Source: Heterobilharzia americana (lineage: Eukaryota; Platyhelminthes; Trematoda; Strigeidida; Schistosomatidae). Taken from it: 64,000 bases of DNA. This document shows, piece after piece, positions 1 through 11,669 of this stretch. Position numbers and translations under genes: made by a program. The stretch's first letter is position 1, and every line of letters starts with the position of its first letter. The DNA is taken from the NCBI GenBank assembly GCA_944470555.2, contig OX104134.1, positions 115,314,701 to 115,378,700 of the forward strand, read 5' to 3'. The notes below the pieces were generated by a model that was not told where the DNA came from, ran no database searches, and worked only from the letters and a program-made list of their open reading frames with translations.

Positions 1-1365
1 ACTTCTTTGCAGCAAGGTGGGGTAACGTTCTCTAACATTTTGGGAAAGAAAGTGCATCGTATGATCTATACATATGGCTACACTTGGCAAGCTAATTCAT
101 GGACACACATGGAAGTGGTCAGATGCTAAAACTTATCCTTCATGTTGCTAGGACTCACTGGACGGCTAGAGAATACAGTCTTGAAGGTTAATGCAAAGAA
201 AGTTTTATTTAGCGAGTTTGAAATCCTTCTTTTCAAGGTATCAGCATTAAAGTTACCTCTAAAGTCAAGATTCATGTATAGATCTTAGTTGGAGCTGAAA
301 TGGAAATCTCTCTTTCTTGTTTAAGTGTTACGTTTTGCAGTACTATTCCATATCAGATAGATAAACCTAATGTGGAATGATTTTCTACTACTGTCCCCAA
401 GTTTTATTCTCACAACAAGTACAGCTGTTGAGTCCTAACTGATGGCCGAAGTCTATTGATAGAACATACAATGTGGTTGACGAAAAAGCTTTACTGATAA
501 GTAACAGGAGGCACGAAACCTGAGTCAAGCAAAGCTTTTGATCGAATTACTTTAGACATTCAAAAGAAGCAGCTTTAACGCAAAATTGATTGACACCTAA
601 GACCTAGGAGCTATTCCTCTTGCAGGCCAGTGAGCGGTTCCACATGCAGCTTCTAAATCAATGAGTATCGATCAGAAGACAAAAACAGTGTAATTAACCT
701 CGACTACATGATTAGGAGTACTCATAACACTGAAGTTTGCTTATCTTTATTCACATGGGATATGAATCCACAATCGAACCAAAGCATTCATTTACAAGAT
801 TCTCAGCTCATGGTTAGAATGAAGCAGCTAGGCATAACCTAATTACCGAAAGCGAAATTACCAGACAGCAAATTGTGAACTTCTGGACACTAGGATTGAC
901 ATCAAGACAGAAAATAGAATAACTGCAGGATATTTGCTACTGTTTGATATGAGTAGCTGGAGATCAGCAGCGATGTCTGCTAGCCACTTATTTGTGTTAC
1001 TGTCACTAACAGCTAAGAGTTTTTAAACAACTGCTTTGATTCTAAGCGCTGAAGGTGTGCTGTCGTAGCTGACCAGTTAGGACAAATTGCCTTCCTGAGA
1101 TGAGTCAGTTAGAGCATACCAACGATAAGCTTGGCACTGAATCAGCCAAACAGTCGTTCGGTGATTGAAACACCATAACATATCTAGCAGCAGGTCGCTC
1201 ATTAATCACAATGACATTTAACTACTCAGCTGAAGCAGTAGTATACATTGTACAAAGCGAGGTTTTCTTACAAGAGACTTACAACTTGTCATCAGTAAAC
1301 TAAGAAGATTCCCTATTGTTTGGTACTTATAATTTCCCGTTGCTATACAGGGTGATTATCATTAA
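1..1365. other. No recognisable feature
   Basis: AT-rich sequence with stops in all frames. I see no coding, RNA or repeat signal I can name. Confidence 0.5.
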
Positions 1366-1429
1366 TCAGTTCTCTTCAGGTATTGTTGCTAACCATAGTC
1401 TATAGGACGACGAAAACCTTCTTGAGTAC

Positions 1430-1795
1430 AGCTCATTTGTACAATTACTGTAAGTGGGCTTCAAACCTCCTCTTGAAAGCGTCAGAAGAGGAAGAAGCCG
1501 ATACAACTTCTCCAGGTAAAGAGTTCCACAGTTTACAGATTCTAGTTGCGAACGGGTAAACACGGATCTTCGTTTGTGTCTTCCCATATTCAGCTCTTAA
1601 AAGATTACCCCTAAGACGATGTTTTAGATTGAAACCTAAGGTTTATTAAGCTGTCAGGATGGAAGGGGTTACGGGAGGTATGATAAATAACTATCACTCC
1701 TATTATGATCCTCCTGTGTTGCACCGGTTGCAGTTTAAGGGCATCTAGGTTATCCAGGTGGTCTTTACAATAGTCCAGTTATTTTTTAGTGACTT
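1430..1795 (-). mobile_element. CR1/jockey-like LINE, 3' end fragment
   Basis: Read on the minus strand, about 1460-1600 translates to a peptide containing FATRICKLWNSLPGEVV followed by SDAFKRRFEAHLQ and a stop. This is the characteristic C-terminal tail of CR1/jockey-type reverse transcriptase ORFs (R-V-x-N-x-W-N-S-L-P...FK-x-x-L). Further upstream on the same strand, near 1740-1790, LDNLDALKLQPVQHRR resembles the 'L-x-x-L-x-L-x-R-R' stretch that precedes it in the same family, but in a shifted frame with stops. Only the last 100 or so codons remain, so this is a 5'-truncated dead copy. Schistosome SR1 is a CR1-type LINE; whether this is SR1 itself is not decided by what I can see. Confidence 0.7.
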
Positions 1796-1934
1796 CTCTG
1801 AACCCACCTAAGAACAGAAATGTTTTTCTTCGGGTAGGAAAATATAACAAGTAGGTTATACTGTAGGTACGAACGAATATATAGACCCTACACTGCTGTG
1901 AACAGGCCCTACCGATAGCAGCTACTTTGCTGTG

Positions 1935-4900
1935 ATATTCAGGCTTTCATACCACAATAACATAGCGAACCATGTTGGTGGAATGCTTGTTCCTTGAGGT
2001 CCTAACATATCAGAAAAGTCTATTGGGTGGTAAAGCAAAAACCAGTTACCTTTATGGTGCAAACAAATAAACTGTGTTGTGGTTTCGAAGGCTAATAGTT
2101 ATAAATATTTCGGAACGAATATAATACGCGCGCGTAGCTGACAGCTAACTTGATACGCAAGAGACACTGACTGCAACCCCGGGACGAATAGAGAGAAGGC
2201 CGAAGCTGGCAGGTGGGAGAGTGTATTACTCCGAGAATATAGTAATAATTCAATCCAAAACACGTGAATAATACACATGAAAAATGACCTTGTCCTCAAT
2301 TTGACGCATTTGTATGGTAAGAGTAAAGATTAACCAATTAGCGATTTACATCACAATGGGAGCAGAAAATAGACTATTAGTCATACCTTAAAAATGGTAT
2401 GGGAATGACAAATTAAAATGTTCAGATCAATAACAATGTTTTATACAAAACTGGGGCATCACAACACTATGATGGATGTACTAGGGTGAAGTTGTACTGC
2501 GTGTGGAACGGGGTATGACAGAAGTAAGTTATTTCCTTTCGATGGGCAGTAGTACTACGCTGGTGCTGCTTTCCAAATGAGAAGGATAATTCAAAAAGAT
2601 CTGCCCTAAAAGCAGCACTCCACCCCACAGTCTTCCAGTGTCGGCGTTATGATTTCATACCCCCATCCACTTAAAAAAATTTATCAAACTTCCCAAAAGG
2701 CCATGAGTAATTGGCCTCCAGCAGGTATCTTAAGAAGAAACAGCTTTCCATGATGTTGGCAGCTGGGCAGTGTCAACCACCCTCACAGACCTTTCAGCAA
2801 TCGAGTTCCCTCTGATCACTTTCCACCTTACTCATCCTTAACTTCTAATCTTCAATCACTTCTCTCGGTCAACAGTCCTACTTCAACATTAATGTGTTCC
2901 AACTCTACACGTCTAGACAATGATTTGAGTTCATAGAACAGTATCACTGCTCTCCTAGAACCTCACGTCAAACTGTAAATAGAAGCTTCCAATGTTTGCA
3001 CCCTTCGACAAATTGGCCAACTAGCTTCACAAACCAAGAATCTAGCATCTCAGGCCATGAACATGTATTGTGTTTGTGAGACACATAGAGGACCGAAGTG
3101 CAGGTATTCACTCAGCCTCACCTAGTCAGTGTATTGAATCTGCATAGCTCACCCTTCTAGTTTGTCGAGACTTGATGGCTAGACCTTGCTGTCATGCAGG
3201 TGTTGGCACACCACTAGGTGGTACTGAGGTACAATGTGCACTGCTCCACTGGATCCCAGTTGATAGTCGCCTGAACGCTGTTCGACTAAACTGCCCAGTG
3301 AAGACTAAAAAAAACAGTGAAAATCGCAGTTTTCCCGTTGTAATCTTTGCTCACTCACCCACTGACTGCAGTTAGGAAGAAGTGAAGGATGAAAACTGAA
3401 AACTGTCTACTGTTCTACTAAAAACTAAACGTTCAGAAATGCTTATCGTAGCAAGTGATTTTAATGGATAAGTGGACAGGCTAAGTCAGGCAGAAGGGCT
3501 TTTAGGTGGGTAGCACTTTCGGAATGTCAGCCGAACGAACAAATGATGGGGATCTGCTACAACTGGGATCAGAATACCATTAGTTCGTAGCCGGCAAAAA
3601 ATAATGAACATAAAGAGACGCCATCTGACATGGTGTCCACGGACCTCAGCTCATCGGTGGGCACAGACAGACCATATTACCATCTTTTATAGCTGAAGAC
3701 GGTTGCTGGCAGGTTACGACTTCTTCTAGAACACGTGTTCGGACAGCGAACGCGCGTTGGCTAGAATATGTCTATTTCTACGCCTAAAGGGAGGTAGGAA
3801 AACTATAGCAGCAAGGCCATTATGAGTGCAGTTGGACAATGACGACAATAAGGTTGCTTTCAGTGAGAAACTGGCTAGACACTTATCGGAACAGAACAAC
3901 ATCACTCATCATGAATAAGCCTGGCTCCATCTCCAGTCTTCCGTAGGAAAACAACGTTGAAGACCTTAGCCAACTCTCACAGAGTGGTTTAAAAGGGCTA
4001 GTAAACTTCAGTAGCTTCATATGAATTAACAGGTACATGAGAACGGTATCCTACAGGCTTTCGGCACGATGAGGAGTGGAAGCAGCCCAAATATAAATTG
4101 TCGAGAAGTCTTATACAACGGCCATAAACAGTGGTGGACAGCAAAGGTTGAAGAGATGAAAAAGGTAGCGGCGATAGGCCACACTAGACGGTTATTTAGA
4201 CATATTAAGGAAACTAGAAAGAAAAGGTAGGTGGTTATTGGGGATATGGCAGAGAAGGATGAGTCTGTGATTCACTTGCTGGGGAGGCGACTGAAACGAT
4301 GGGCGGAACACCTCGATGAACAGTTCAGCTGGCTCCCAGCCACTCTTCAGTTCCCTACTATCCAGTCAGATCCTGAATGGAACATCGAAGAGCTTGAGAA
4401 GGATTCAAGTGTTCGATCACCCTTACATTCATAGCATAGGCTATGTGTCGTGATGTCACCGCGTCAGTAAAGCAGAAGACATGTGTGGATTTTTAAGAAG
4501 AGGAAAGCCAGTTGACGATTTTGTGAATCTTCATCGTCCCAGGTAGTTGGGATGTGTTACACATACTTAATCACTGTTTTCCTCGTCGCATAATGTTAGC
4601 GAAAGTAGTTTTAAGCTGGAGAAAGGTTAAGGACAGTCAGACTAAAAAATGTCCTCAATGCCTAAATTCTTTGACTGTTGGTGTGAGCCGTGTATGAGAA
4701 TGTAGACTTCCTGGTAGTGGTCCCCACGACAACAGTAACCGGTATTTGGAGACTGTAGGTGATATGGATGGGAATCTATATCAGTCATTCAGATGTCTCC
4801 ACACATTATTCTTATGTTAATCGTCACACTGAAATCGATCTTTTCCTATTCCTCCTTATTATCTTATCAGGACATTCTACCACCACTATATTTCTTTGTC

Positions 4901-4985
4901 TGTCACCTTAGTGTTTTCTTACTTGATGTGTTGTAATGAGTTGTGTCAACTTGAACCGTAAAGCAATAATCCCAGGTCCTATGTT
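1935..4985 (+). mobile_element. RTE-clade LINE, copy A (decayed, RT core deleted)
   Basis: This segment aligns by eye along its length with copy C (39.8-43.6 kb). Shared stretches run from the 5' leader (near 1960, matching 39793) through the endonuclease region (near 3000-3900) to the 3' UTR (near 4790-4985). The endonuclease part keeps only pieces such as YCVCETHR and is riddled with stops. The plus-strand frame at 4231-4434 (MAEKDESVIHLLGRRLKRWA...) matches the inter-domain linker of copy C. At about 4420-4450 the sequence jumps from the copy C equivalent of about 41925 to about 43040, so some 1.1 kb encoding RT motifs A to C is missing. A further block of about 390 bp (about 2070-2460) has no counterpart in copies B or C. 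Confidence 0.8.
2070..2462. other. Insertion inside RTE copy A
   Basis: The 5' leader of the RTE LINE is continuous in copy C (near 39885) and copy B (near 11525) but is interrupted here by about 390 bp of unrelated AT-rich DNA. An 8 bp inverted pair lies near the edges, GTGTTGTG at 2074-2081 and CACAACAC at 2460-2467. No ORF of known type is present. It could be a small non-autonomous DNA element or simply a rearrangement. Confidence 0.4.
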
Positions 4986-5237
4986 AACGGGGCCAGAGTT
5001 ATTCTCCCTCCCCCGAAATTCGAGAAAGAAACCTTGGGACTTCATAAGTACCGGTCAGTGGAAAGCAATCGTGAGCAGAAACTTCAAGTCTGTGGCCTAA
5101 AAGTAATCCAAAGATCTTTTTCAGTGTTAGAGTGGCATATTTATTTCAGCCAGGTAGTAAGAATCAGAATTAGACGCTCACCTATCTACCATGCTTATCT
5201 TACAGCTCTCCATCACTTTGCTAACAATCCCACTAAT

Positions 5238-5352
5238 TCACTGTATAAGGTGTATTTTTACTTGTGTAATCCCGGCGTAGTATATTAGAACAAATAAAAT
5301 AAAAAAAATATTATTCCTCAACGTTTCGATCTTGCTAGGAAGATCCTTCCCA
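5238..5352. repeat. Penelope-like element terminal repeat, solo fragment
   Basis: This segment repeats, with some divergence, the outer part of the 275 bp arms at 21684-21958 and 22618-22892: a 'gtagtatattagaacaaa' block followed by 'attattcctca' and the hairpin 'gatcttgctaggaagatc'. No RT sequence flanks it, so it is an isolated terminal-repeat relic. Confidence 0.65.
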
Positions 5353-6900
5353 ATGAATCATACTAACTCGGTGCCCAAGTTTTTTCAAATCCCGCTAATT
5401 TTAAAAATTGTTCTAACACTACGATAATTTACTAAAATAAAGTAAACATGTGGTCAAAATATTGATAAGAATAGGCCCTCATTATTCCTGAGACGACTTT
5501 ATTTATCGTTTTCTATTAAAGGAGATCTCACTGCAGATTTGCTTGAGGACTGACTGTCGAAGCCGATCAGAAAAACACTTTATGCTGCTGCTACAATTGC
5601 TTACGTGACTCAGACCAACAATCAGACTTCATGGGTTGTTACCAATTCTTGGCCTGGCCTAGTCCCCGTGGCCTTCTTTCAACTTGATCCGACTTCTGCT
5701 AGCATTGCACATCTAGGTAGATGGTGCCTCAGTGTATCAGACAGTGAGAAGCATGTGAACGCATGTTCACATGAGAGATTGGAAATTCGTTCATATAGCA
5801 GTAAAACCTTGGCGCTGTGGTAGATTGTATTTACAACTACAGGCTGAATTATATAATTGAAGCTGACGATGCCTTTTTTGTCCGTTTAAACTCGACCGCA
5901 TCTACATAAGTGTATCGATTTCCTTATCCTAGGAAAACCGCTATTGTCACAAAGACAAACAAATGACCTTGACCTACTCATATAGTTCTGATTTTTTGCA
6001 CGCTTCAATGTCTAAATATCGCAGCCTTCATCTAGTCTTAGCCATGTCGATGAGTTATCCACTAAACTGAAGCCAAGATAATAACAACGTTGTCTTCCCT
6101 ACTCACTGCACAACGTAAGACAAAGACTAATGGCTTCTTGTATTATGTGCGATCTGAGTAATGCATGAAAATGAAATAATTAATTTCATAAATAGAAATA
6201 GGGATAACCGATTCCACTTAACATGCAATTATTTGGCAACCATTGATCGTACAGAAGTGACTGAGAAATCAATGGAAAGCTCTTGAGCTGAACTATGTAG
6301 TATTTATATAAAAAGTCTTAAGTAATGTGGTTTTTAAATAAATAGAATAGTACAGTAGATACTGGATACCTGAGATTCGGATCTCACTTTCTTCGGTCCG
6401 TCAAAACAATCATCGGATAACACACATGCACAATCACTGCTACGTCCTGTTTAGCTGTCCATAAAAGAATGTTGGTTAATCAAAAGATCCGTCCTTGAAG
6501 ACTTAGTCGACTCTGGTCGTAAAATACCTCACCACAGACATCTTTCAAAATCGATTTCAAACCCAGAGTATCAAAAGGTGAACAGATTTGTCACTCAAGC
6601 ATAGCAGCAGAGGTGATGATTCAGTAATTCAATGCATACAAAAGGTATCTATTGTCATAAACGTTCCTCAGCTTCCTTCAGTTACTTCGCCATCAGACTT
6701 TTTTCGCCTTCATTATTTCATCATTAATTCTCTTCTTTCGTCCTTCTACATATATTCTATTTCCTAATGTCTCACTCTGAATTCCTGTGATATAGTTCGT
6801 TCTTTGCAAATCGTTAAGCGAGATTTTAGGAAGTGCAACTGAGCACTTGTGACCGGTGAGGCAAACCGAGTTGGACGTCAAGACAGGTACTCAACGACGG
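5353..6900. other. No recognisable feature
   Basis: Short open frames only (72 aa or less), none with a recognisable motif. No repeat match within the window was noticed. Confidence 0.45.
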
Positions 6901-6904
6901 TATT

Positions 6905-7157
6905 AGATGGAGGTTGCACTATATTGTGAAATTACAGAAGTAGGGAATGTGGATCACTCAGATTCTAACCCAGTGCCTCAGTGGTAACGTGTTGACCTCG
7001 TGAACCTGGAGATCCTGGGTTCTATCCCCAGTGGGGTCGTTACAGCTGACGGCTGAGAAGAAGCACAAAGGGATAAAGCGAATATCAGGTACCCACAGGT
7101 TTCCAATGGTTCTCCAGATGATGTTAGTCGGTGCATGATAAGTATCATTATTATTTA
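6905..7157 (+). mobile_element. tRNA-derived SINE (family 2)
   Basis: A pol III A-box-like 'tgcctcagtggtaa' (near 6975) and a B-box-like 'gggttctatcc' (near 7018) are followed by a non-tRNA body ending in 'ggtttccaatggttctcc' and 'agatgatgttagtc'. The same body and 3' end recur at 55263-55465 and 37215-37405. The 5' block 'gatggaggttgc' is shared with 55267. It ends in an (ATT)-rich tail, as SINEs mobilised by LINEs do. Confidence 0.65.
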
Positions 7158-7545
7158 TTATTATTAGTCCCTTGGGTTCCTAGTGGAACATAGGGCTTCA
7201 GTAGCACGCCTCCAGTGACCTCTGTTCTCTGAGATCTTTTGAACCTGGTCCCACGACAGCCCAGAAGCTCTCATTTCCTCCTCGCATGACCTCCTCCATG
7301 TCACCCTCGGACGTCCAACTCGTCGCTTCCCATGGGGATTCCACTCGAGCAACTGGCCTGACGCGTGATGTCCTCAGTCGGCCTTCTCAGTGCATGCCCA
7401 ATCCATCTCCACTTCTTCCTGCATATTTGTTGCGTGATAGGTTCTTGGTTGGTTCGTTCCCAGAGTTCCTTGTTGCTTATTTTTTCTGGCCATCTGATCT
7501 TCAGCAACGAGCGTAAGCAGTTGTTGATGAATGTCTGTAGTCGAA
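7141..7545 (-). mobile_element. Second RTE-like LINE family, 3' end
   Basis: The minus strand encodes a C-terminal LINE tail: INNCLRSLLKIRWPEKISN, then KKWRWIGHALRRP, then EWNPHGKRRVGRPRVTWRR, ending with EALCSTRNPRD and a stop at about 7164. This C-terminal signature (W-I-G-H-x-L-R, W-N-P-x-G-K-R-x-x-G-R-P, G-L-C-S-T-R-like end) is common in RTE-like LINE ORFs of invertebrates and clearly differs from the copy A/B/C family. A roughly 5 nt insertion near 7345 shifts the frame between the second and third blocks. Directly after the stop comes a (TAA)n tail. The copy is truncated at about 7545. Confidence 0.75.
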
Positions 7546-7794
7546 ATCAATAAACCCTCAAAAGCCTCCAAATTGAAATATTTGCCATGCTTTATTGAAT
7601 CCTCTTCCAACCAATTAAATAGATCCATGATGAGTTTGTGAATCAGTGGAATAAATCAGTTAGGTATGAATAAACTTGTTATGAACGTTATGCACACAAT
7701 GACAACATTTTCAGTTTTCTGGTAATATTTCAAACAAAATTACTTCCCATGCTAACACTGATAGTCGAAAATTTTCAGTCAAACATCCATAAGT

Positions 7795-7905
7795 ACATTT
7801 CACATACTGGTCAAATGAAAACATGGATAGCAGTAGAATTCGCATCACGGCCACCGGGTTATCCTCTCAAGGCTCTATCAACTGAGCTACGAGACTCCTA
7901 TCCTC
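7795..7905 (-). mobile_element. tRNA-derived SINE head (family 1)
   Basis: On the minus strand 'cgtagctcagttgatagagc' is a tRNA D-arm with a perfect A box. It is followed by 'aacccggtggcc' and a tail with 'ttttcatttga', all shared with the inverted pair at 16893-17157. The B box is mutated, and no acceptor stem pairs, so it is not a functional tRNA gene. Confidence 0.6.
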
Positions 7906-7919
7906 ACAGAGAGATGAAC

Positions 7920-10900
7920 AGACAGAATAAAAGTAGAATCTGGCACACAAGTGCATCGACTCAAGTTGCCACACTTCACAGTGGTATACAAAGAACAAGT
8001 GGATAGAAAAAGAGTGATATCAAAGTAGGTAAAGTAGTGTGAGAGAATGAACAGTCTGAAGATAACCGTTAGTGCAAATATTCAAGCAGTAGAAGGCGTC
8101 AAATAGTGAATACATCTGCACCACTGTGACTGATTTCCAACCATCTCACCAAGAGTCTCCAAACACTGGTTCCTGTCGTCTCGAGAACACTAACCAGACA
8201 GTAACCGCCTCAGGTCAACTATCAAAACCTGATCGACTGGTGCCACGTCTTGGTCCGACAACCCTGAACCCTCTTCCAATTTAATCCAACTTCTCTCGGC
8301 ATAGCAGGTGGAGGTAGGCGTAGAATAACTGGGCATGCGCAACACATGTACAAGCAACCTCAGTCGGCTAAGGTTCATAACCTCATCAATCGACTTGACT
8401 GATTCCTCTTGCACTCTTCGCCTGACCTCAATATGGCCCACACGGTGTTTCCACCAAACGCAACCAATCCTAGGAAGACACCTATGGTCAAAATCCCGTA
8501 ACCACTCCATGTCTTCTACTTTCAACGGCCATATCTCACAGTCATATAACGGAACAGAATGAACTATAAGGCAGTACATTCGTCCTTCAGTAGGTAGTCG
8601 AATATCTCGCCAGTCGGGGCCACAGATGATGCAAGTTAATAAATGCCAAACGGAGCTTCTGTATCCGAGCTGAGACTTCGTCAGCAAATAGGCCATTCTG
8701 CCTTGTGCGACTCCCCAGGTGAGTGGAGTGGTCAACACATTCCACCACTTCACTCCTTATCATTAAACTGGAAGTGGTTACTGACCAACTCTGCAGCATC
8801 ATCTTACAGTTCACATGTGCGAAATTCATACCAAATATACTCAGATTTCTGCTCACCGCATTCAGAAGACGTTCCATTTTGTCGCCCATGTGGCAGAACA
8901 ATATCATCTGTGTACTCCAAGTCAACCAGATGATCTCCAAGGTGTAGGTCCATCCCTCTGAACTAGTCATAGGTGTCTAAGGTTATGTCCGTTAGTAGGT
9001 CTATGACAAAGTTAAATAGGAACGGTGACAGTGGATATCCATGCCTGACACCATAAGTTGTTGTCAATTCACATGACAACTTTCCACAAGCCCTCATGTG
9101 ACTGCACAAGTTCGAGTAGTGAACTTTTATTAGCGTTCTATACTTGTTCGGTACTTCCTCCCCAGTCAGACACTTTGACACCTCATGATTGACAGAGTAA
9201 AATGCTACCTTCACGTCAAGAAATATGGAAAGAGTCTAAAGTGGTAGGTACGCCTACGTTCAGGACGTCAGAGGATGAAAATATAATCGACATATCCCCA
9301 TCGAAGTCTGAAACCTGACTAGTGTTCTCGAGTTTGCTGTTCTGAATCTCCAGTTAGGCGTCGAATAATTATGGATCTTAGGGTCTTGGACACAATGTTA
9401 ATCAAACTAACTCCCCTATGGTTGTCACTGGAAGATATCTCTTAATCCTTATAGACTGTGATGACCAGTGAAGTAGACCAGTCTGACGCCAATACCTCTG
9501 ATCTTCATATACTACCTATTTTACCTCCATCACTTTAATCACCAATTTCTCATCCCCATTCTTGAAGAAGTCGGGTAGGAAACCGTCAGGTCCTGCTGCT
9601 TTGCATCTCTTCAGCTTTAATACAGCCTTCTCAAATTCAAGAAGATTTGAGGACCAATATCTGCATCCCGTTCAGGTTCAGACTGTATGTTGGGCAACTG
9701 AAGCGTTGATGTGGGCCAGTTGAACTGGACTTCAAAAAGTTGCGCCAAACGTTTTAGCCATTTATTGTGAGAGGTTGTTAGCGTTCCATCCTTTTATGTG
9801 ATGGTTTCTCTAACCATCATTTACTTTTTTTCGGTATTCTTAATAATTCTGAATATTTGGCTGGTGTTATCCAACGCCGATGCCTTCTCCACCTCGATCG
9901 CTTTCACCACACAGTACTGCCTGCGATCGATGCGAAGACTCTTGGTCAACTTACATTCAATTTGCTTTTTTTCTTCATCATGGTCAGACCCAGCTGTAGT
10001 CATTCTTCTTGCACCAACCATTTTGGATGACGTTGCAGAAATCTAATGACGTTTCCTAACCTACAGGTGTAGGTTACGACCTGTCTTTACCGCTATTTCT
10101 ACAGCAGACTTAATATCACACCAGGCATCCTCAGTAAGATCATTGGTGTCACTTTCAGATAAATGCTTAGCTAACTCCTCTCTGAATGCATACTTAGGGT
10201 CCTCATCTACCAATCGAGAATAGATAGGCCTCACTGTCTCCTGTTTCCTCCAGCCAATGAGGTGAATACATACACTAGCTTGTACTAGCGCTTTGGTCAT
10301 AGTCCCAACTGGTGATGGCTGGCTTATAGTGATGTAATCTATCCGTATCCATTGCTGGTTTGAAGTTGGCGGACGCCATCTGAGAAAGTCTCTGTCCTTA
10401 TGCTTGGAGTTAGTGCTGGTCAGAAACAAGTGACCGTTAGAACAAAATCGAAACAGCCGATCACCGTTGTCGGTTAGTTATCATTGAGATACCTCTCCGA
10501 TTGATTTAGCTTTCCTACCTCGGCGTTATGACTACATTTGAAGGTTTTCATTCATGTAACAGAACTGACAGATTCTCATAGAAGTCATCCTTTGCATCAT
10601 CCGAACTGCAGTTGATGGGTGCACAGGCAGAGATTACGAATAGGCATCGCCTAGTTTCACGATCCTTCTTACTCCTTACAGATCCATTCAGTCAAATAGA
10701 ACGTAGACGACTGTTGACTGGTATTCAGTCGAGAAGCACAGTCTCTACTCTATAGCTGAATGCTATGCCTACACTAACGAGTCCACTGGACTTCGTGATG
10801 CTCTCTTTTGAAGATTCACCAAAGTGGCCTGGTGAGGTCAATTTAATAACCACACTTGAAACCTGTATATGCGTCCCAGATACACACCATACAGCCATGA

Positions 10901-11665
10901 CTAGAGATTTTAGGGTTCTGGTTAGTGATAAATGCGGTCTGATTTGGCAGAGTTGACAATGAAAGGTCCATTGTGAAGTCGACAGCAGGGTTTCAGGGGA
11001 CAAGGAACGCGGTTTCAACTGCTTTGATCGTTGGGAGTGGTTTCAGTGTAAGGATGTGGAAGGTGTGTGCTGCTCAATATTAATATCGTGAGACGAGGGC
11101 AGGGGAGGAGAAAGAGAGGTTATGTTTGGTTGGATCTTAGAGGACTACTGGAAGCGTGCAGGTGGTTGACGCTTCCTGATTGCTAACATCGTGGTAATCA
11201 AACAAAAAAAGATTTGTCTGACAACAGGACCCATGGGACATCTGTTCGATGTTTGTCATACACAACCTTTTGAGAACTGTTAGTTTGAGATATGGTTGTT
11301 CTAACTGCGAATAGAGAAAAGCCATACCACCGTCGCTGGAAGACCTTCGAGCAGGAAGGAGTGTGTTATTTTTGGAGTCAGTTTTTTCTAACCTCACCTT
11401 CCCAAAGGGAAGAAGGCATCAGAGTGGCACTGCTGGTCATCTAAGGGAAAAATCTTACTGCTATCACACTTCATCCACCCAGCAGTACAACTTCATCCTC
11501 GGATCCCATCATAATGTAGCAGTTTGGACCACAGCGGTAACTGTTTTTCATCTTACCACTATCCATCAGACCTTTCTGGGGTGGTAGGATGTCGACGTAA
11601 CAAGCGTTCGAGCCAGTGTAGCTCGTTGGGTCATTGTGATACACAAGTCCGCCCTCCACGTCCAG
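7920..11665 (-). mobile_element. RTE-clade LINE, copy B (near full-length, decayed)
   Basis: Read right to left this follows copy C from its 5' leader (11660-11460) through the endonuclease and reverse transcriptase to the 3' UTR. Visible protein pieces in order: endonuclease (KLTSPGHFGESSKES near 10850; RWRPPTSNQQWIRIDYITIS near 10330), linker (KKQIECKLTKSLRIDRRQY near 9960), RT fingers (AAGPDGFLPDFFKNGDEKL near 9580), RT motif B (YGVRHGYPLSPFLFNFVID near 9030), the thumb region (VVECVDHSTHLGSR near 8720) and the C-terminus (KVEDMEWLRDFDHRCL near 8500). At least six frame changes and several stops separate them, so it is dead. Its 3' UTR differs from that of copies A and C and matches the scraps at 15055, 45035 and 52755. 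Confidence 0.85.
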
Positions 11666-11669
11666 GTAA

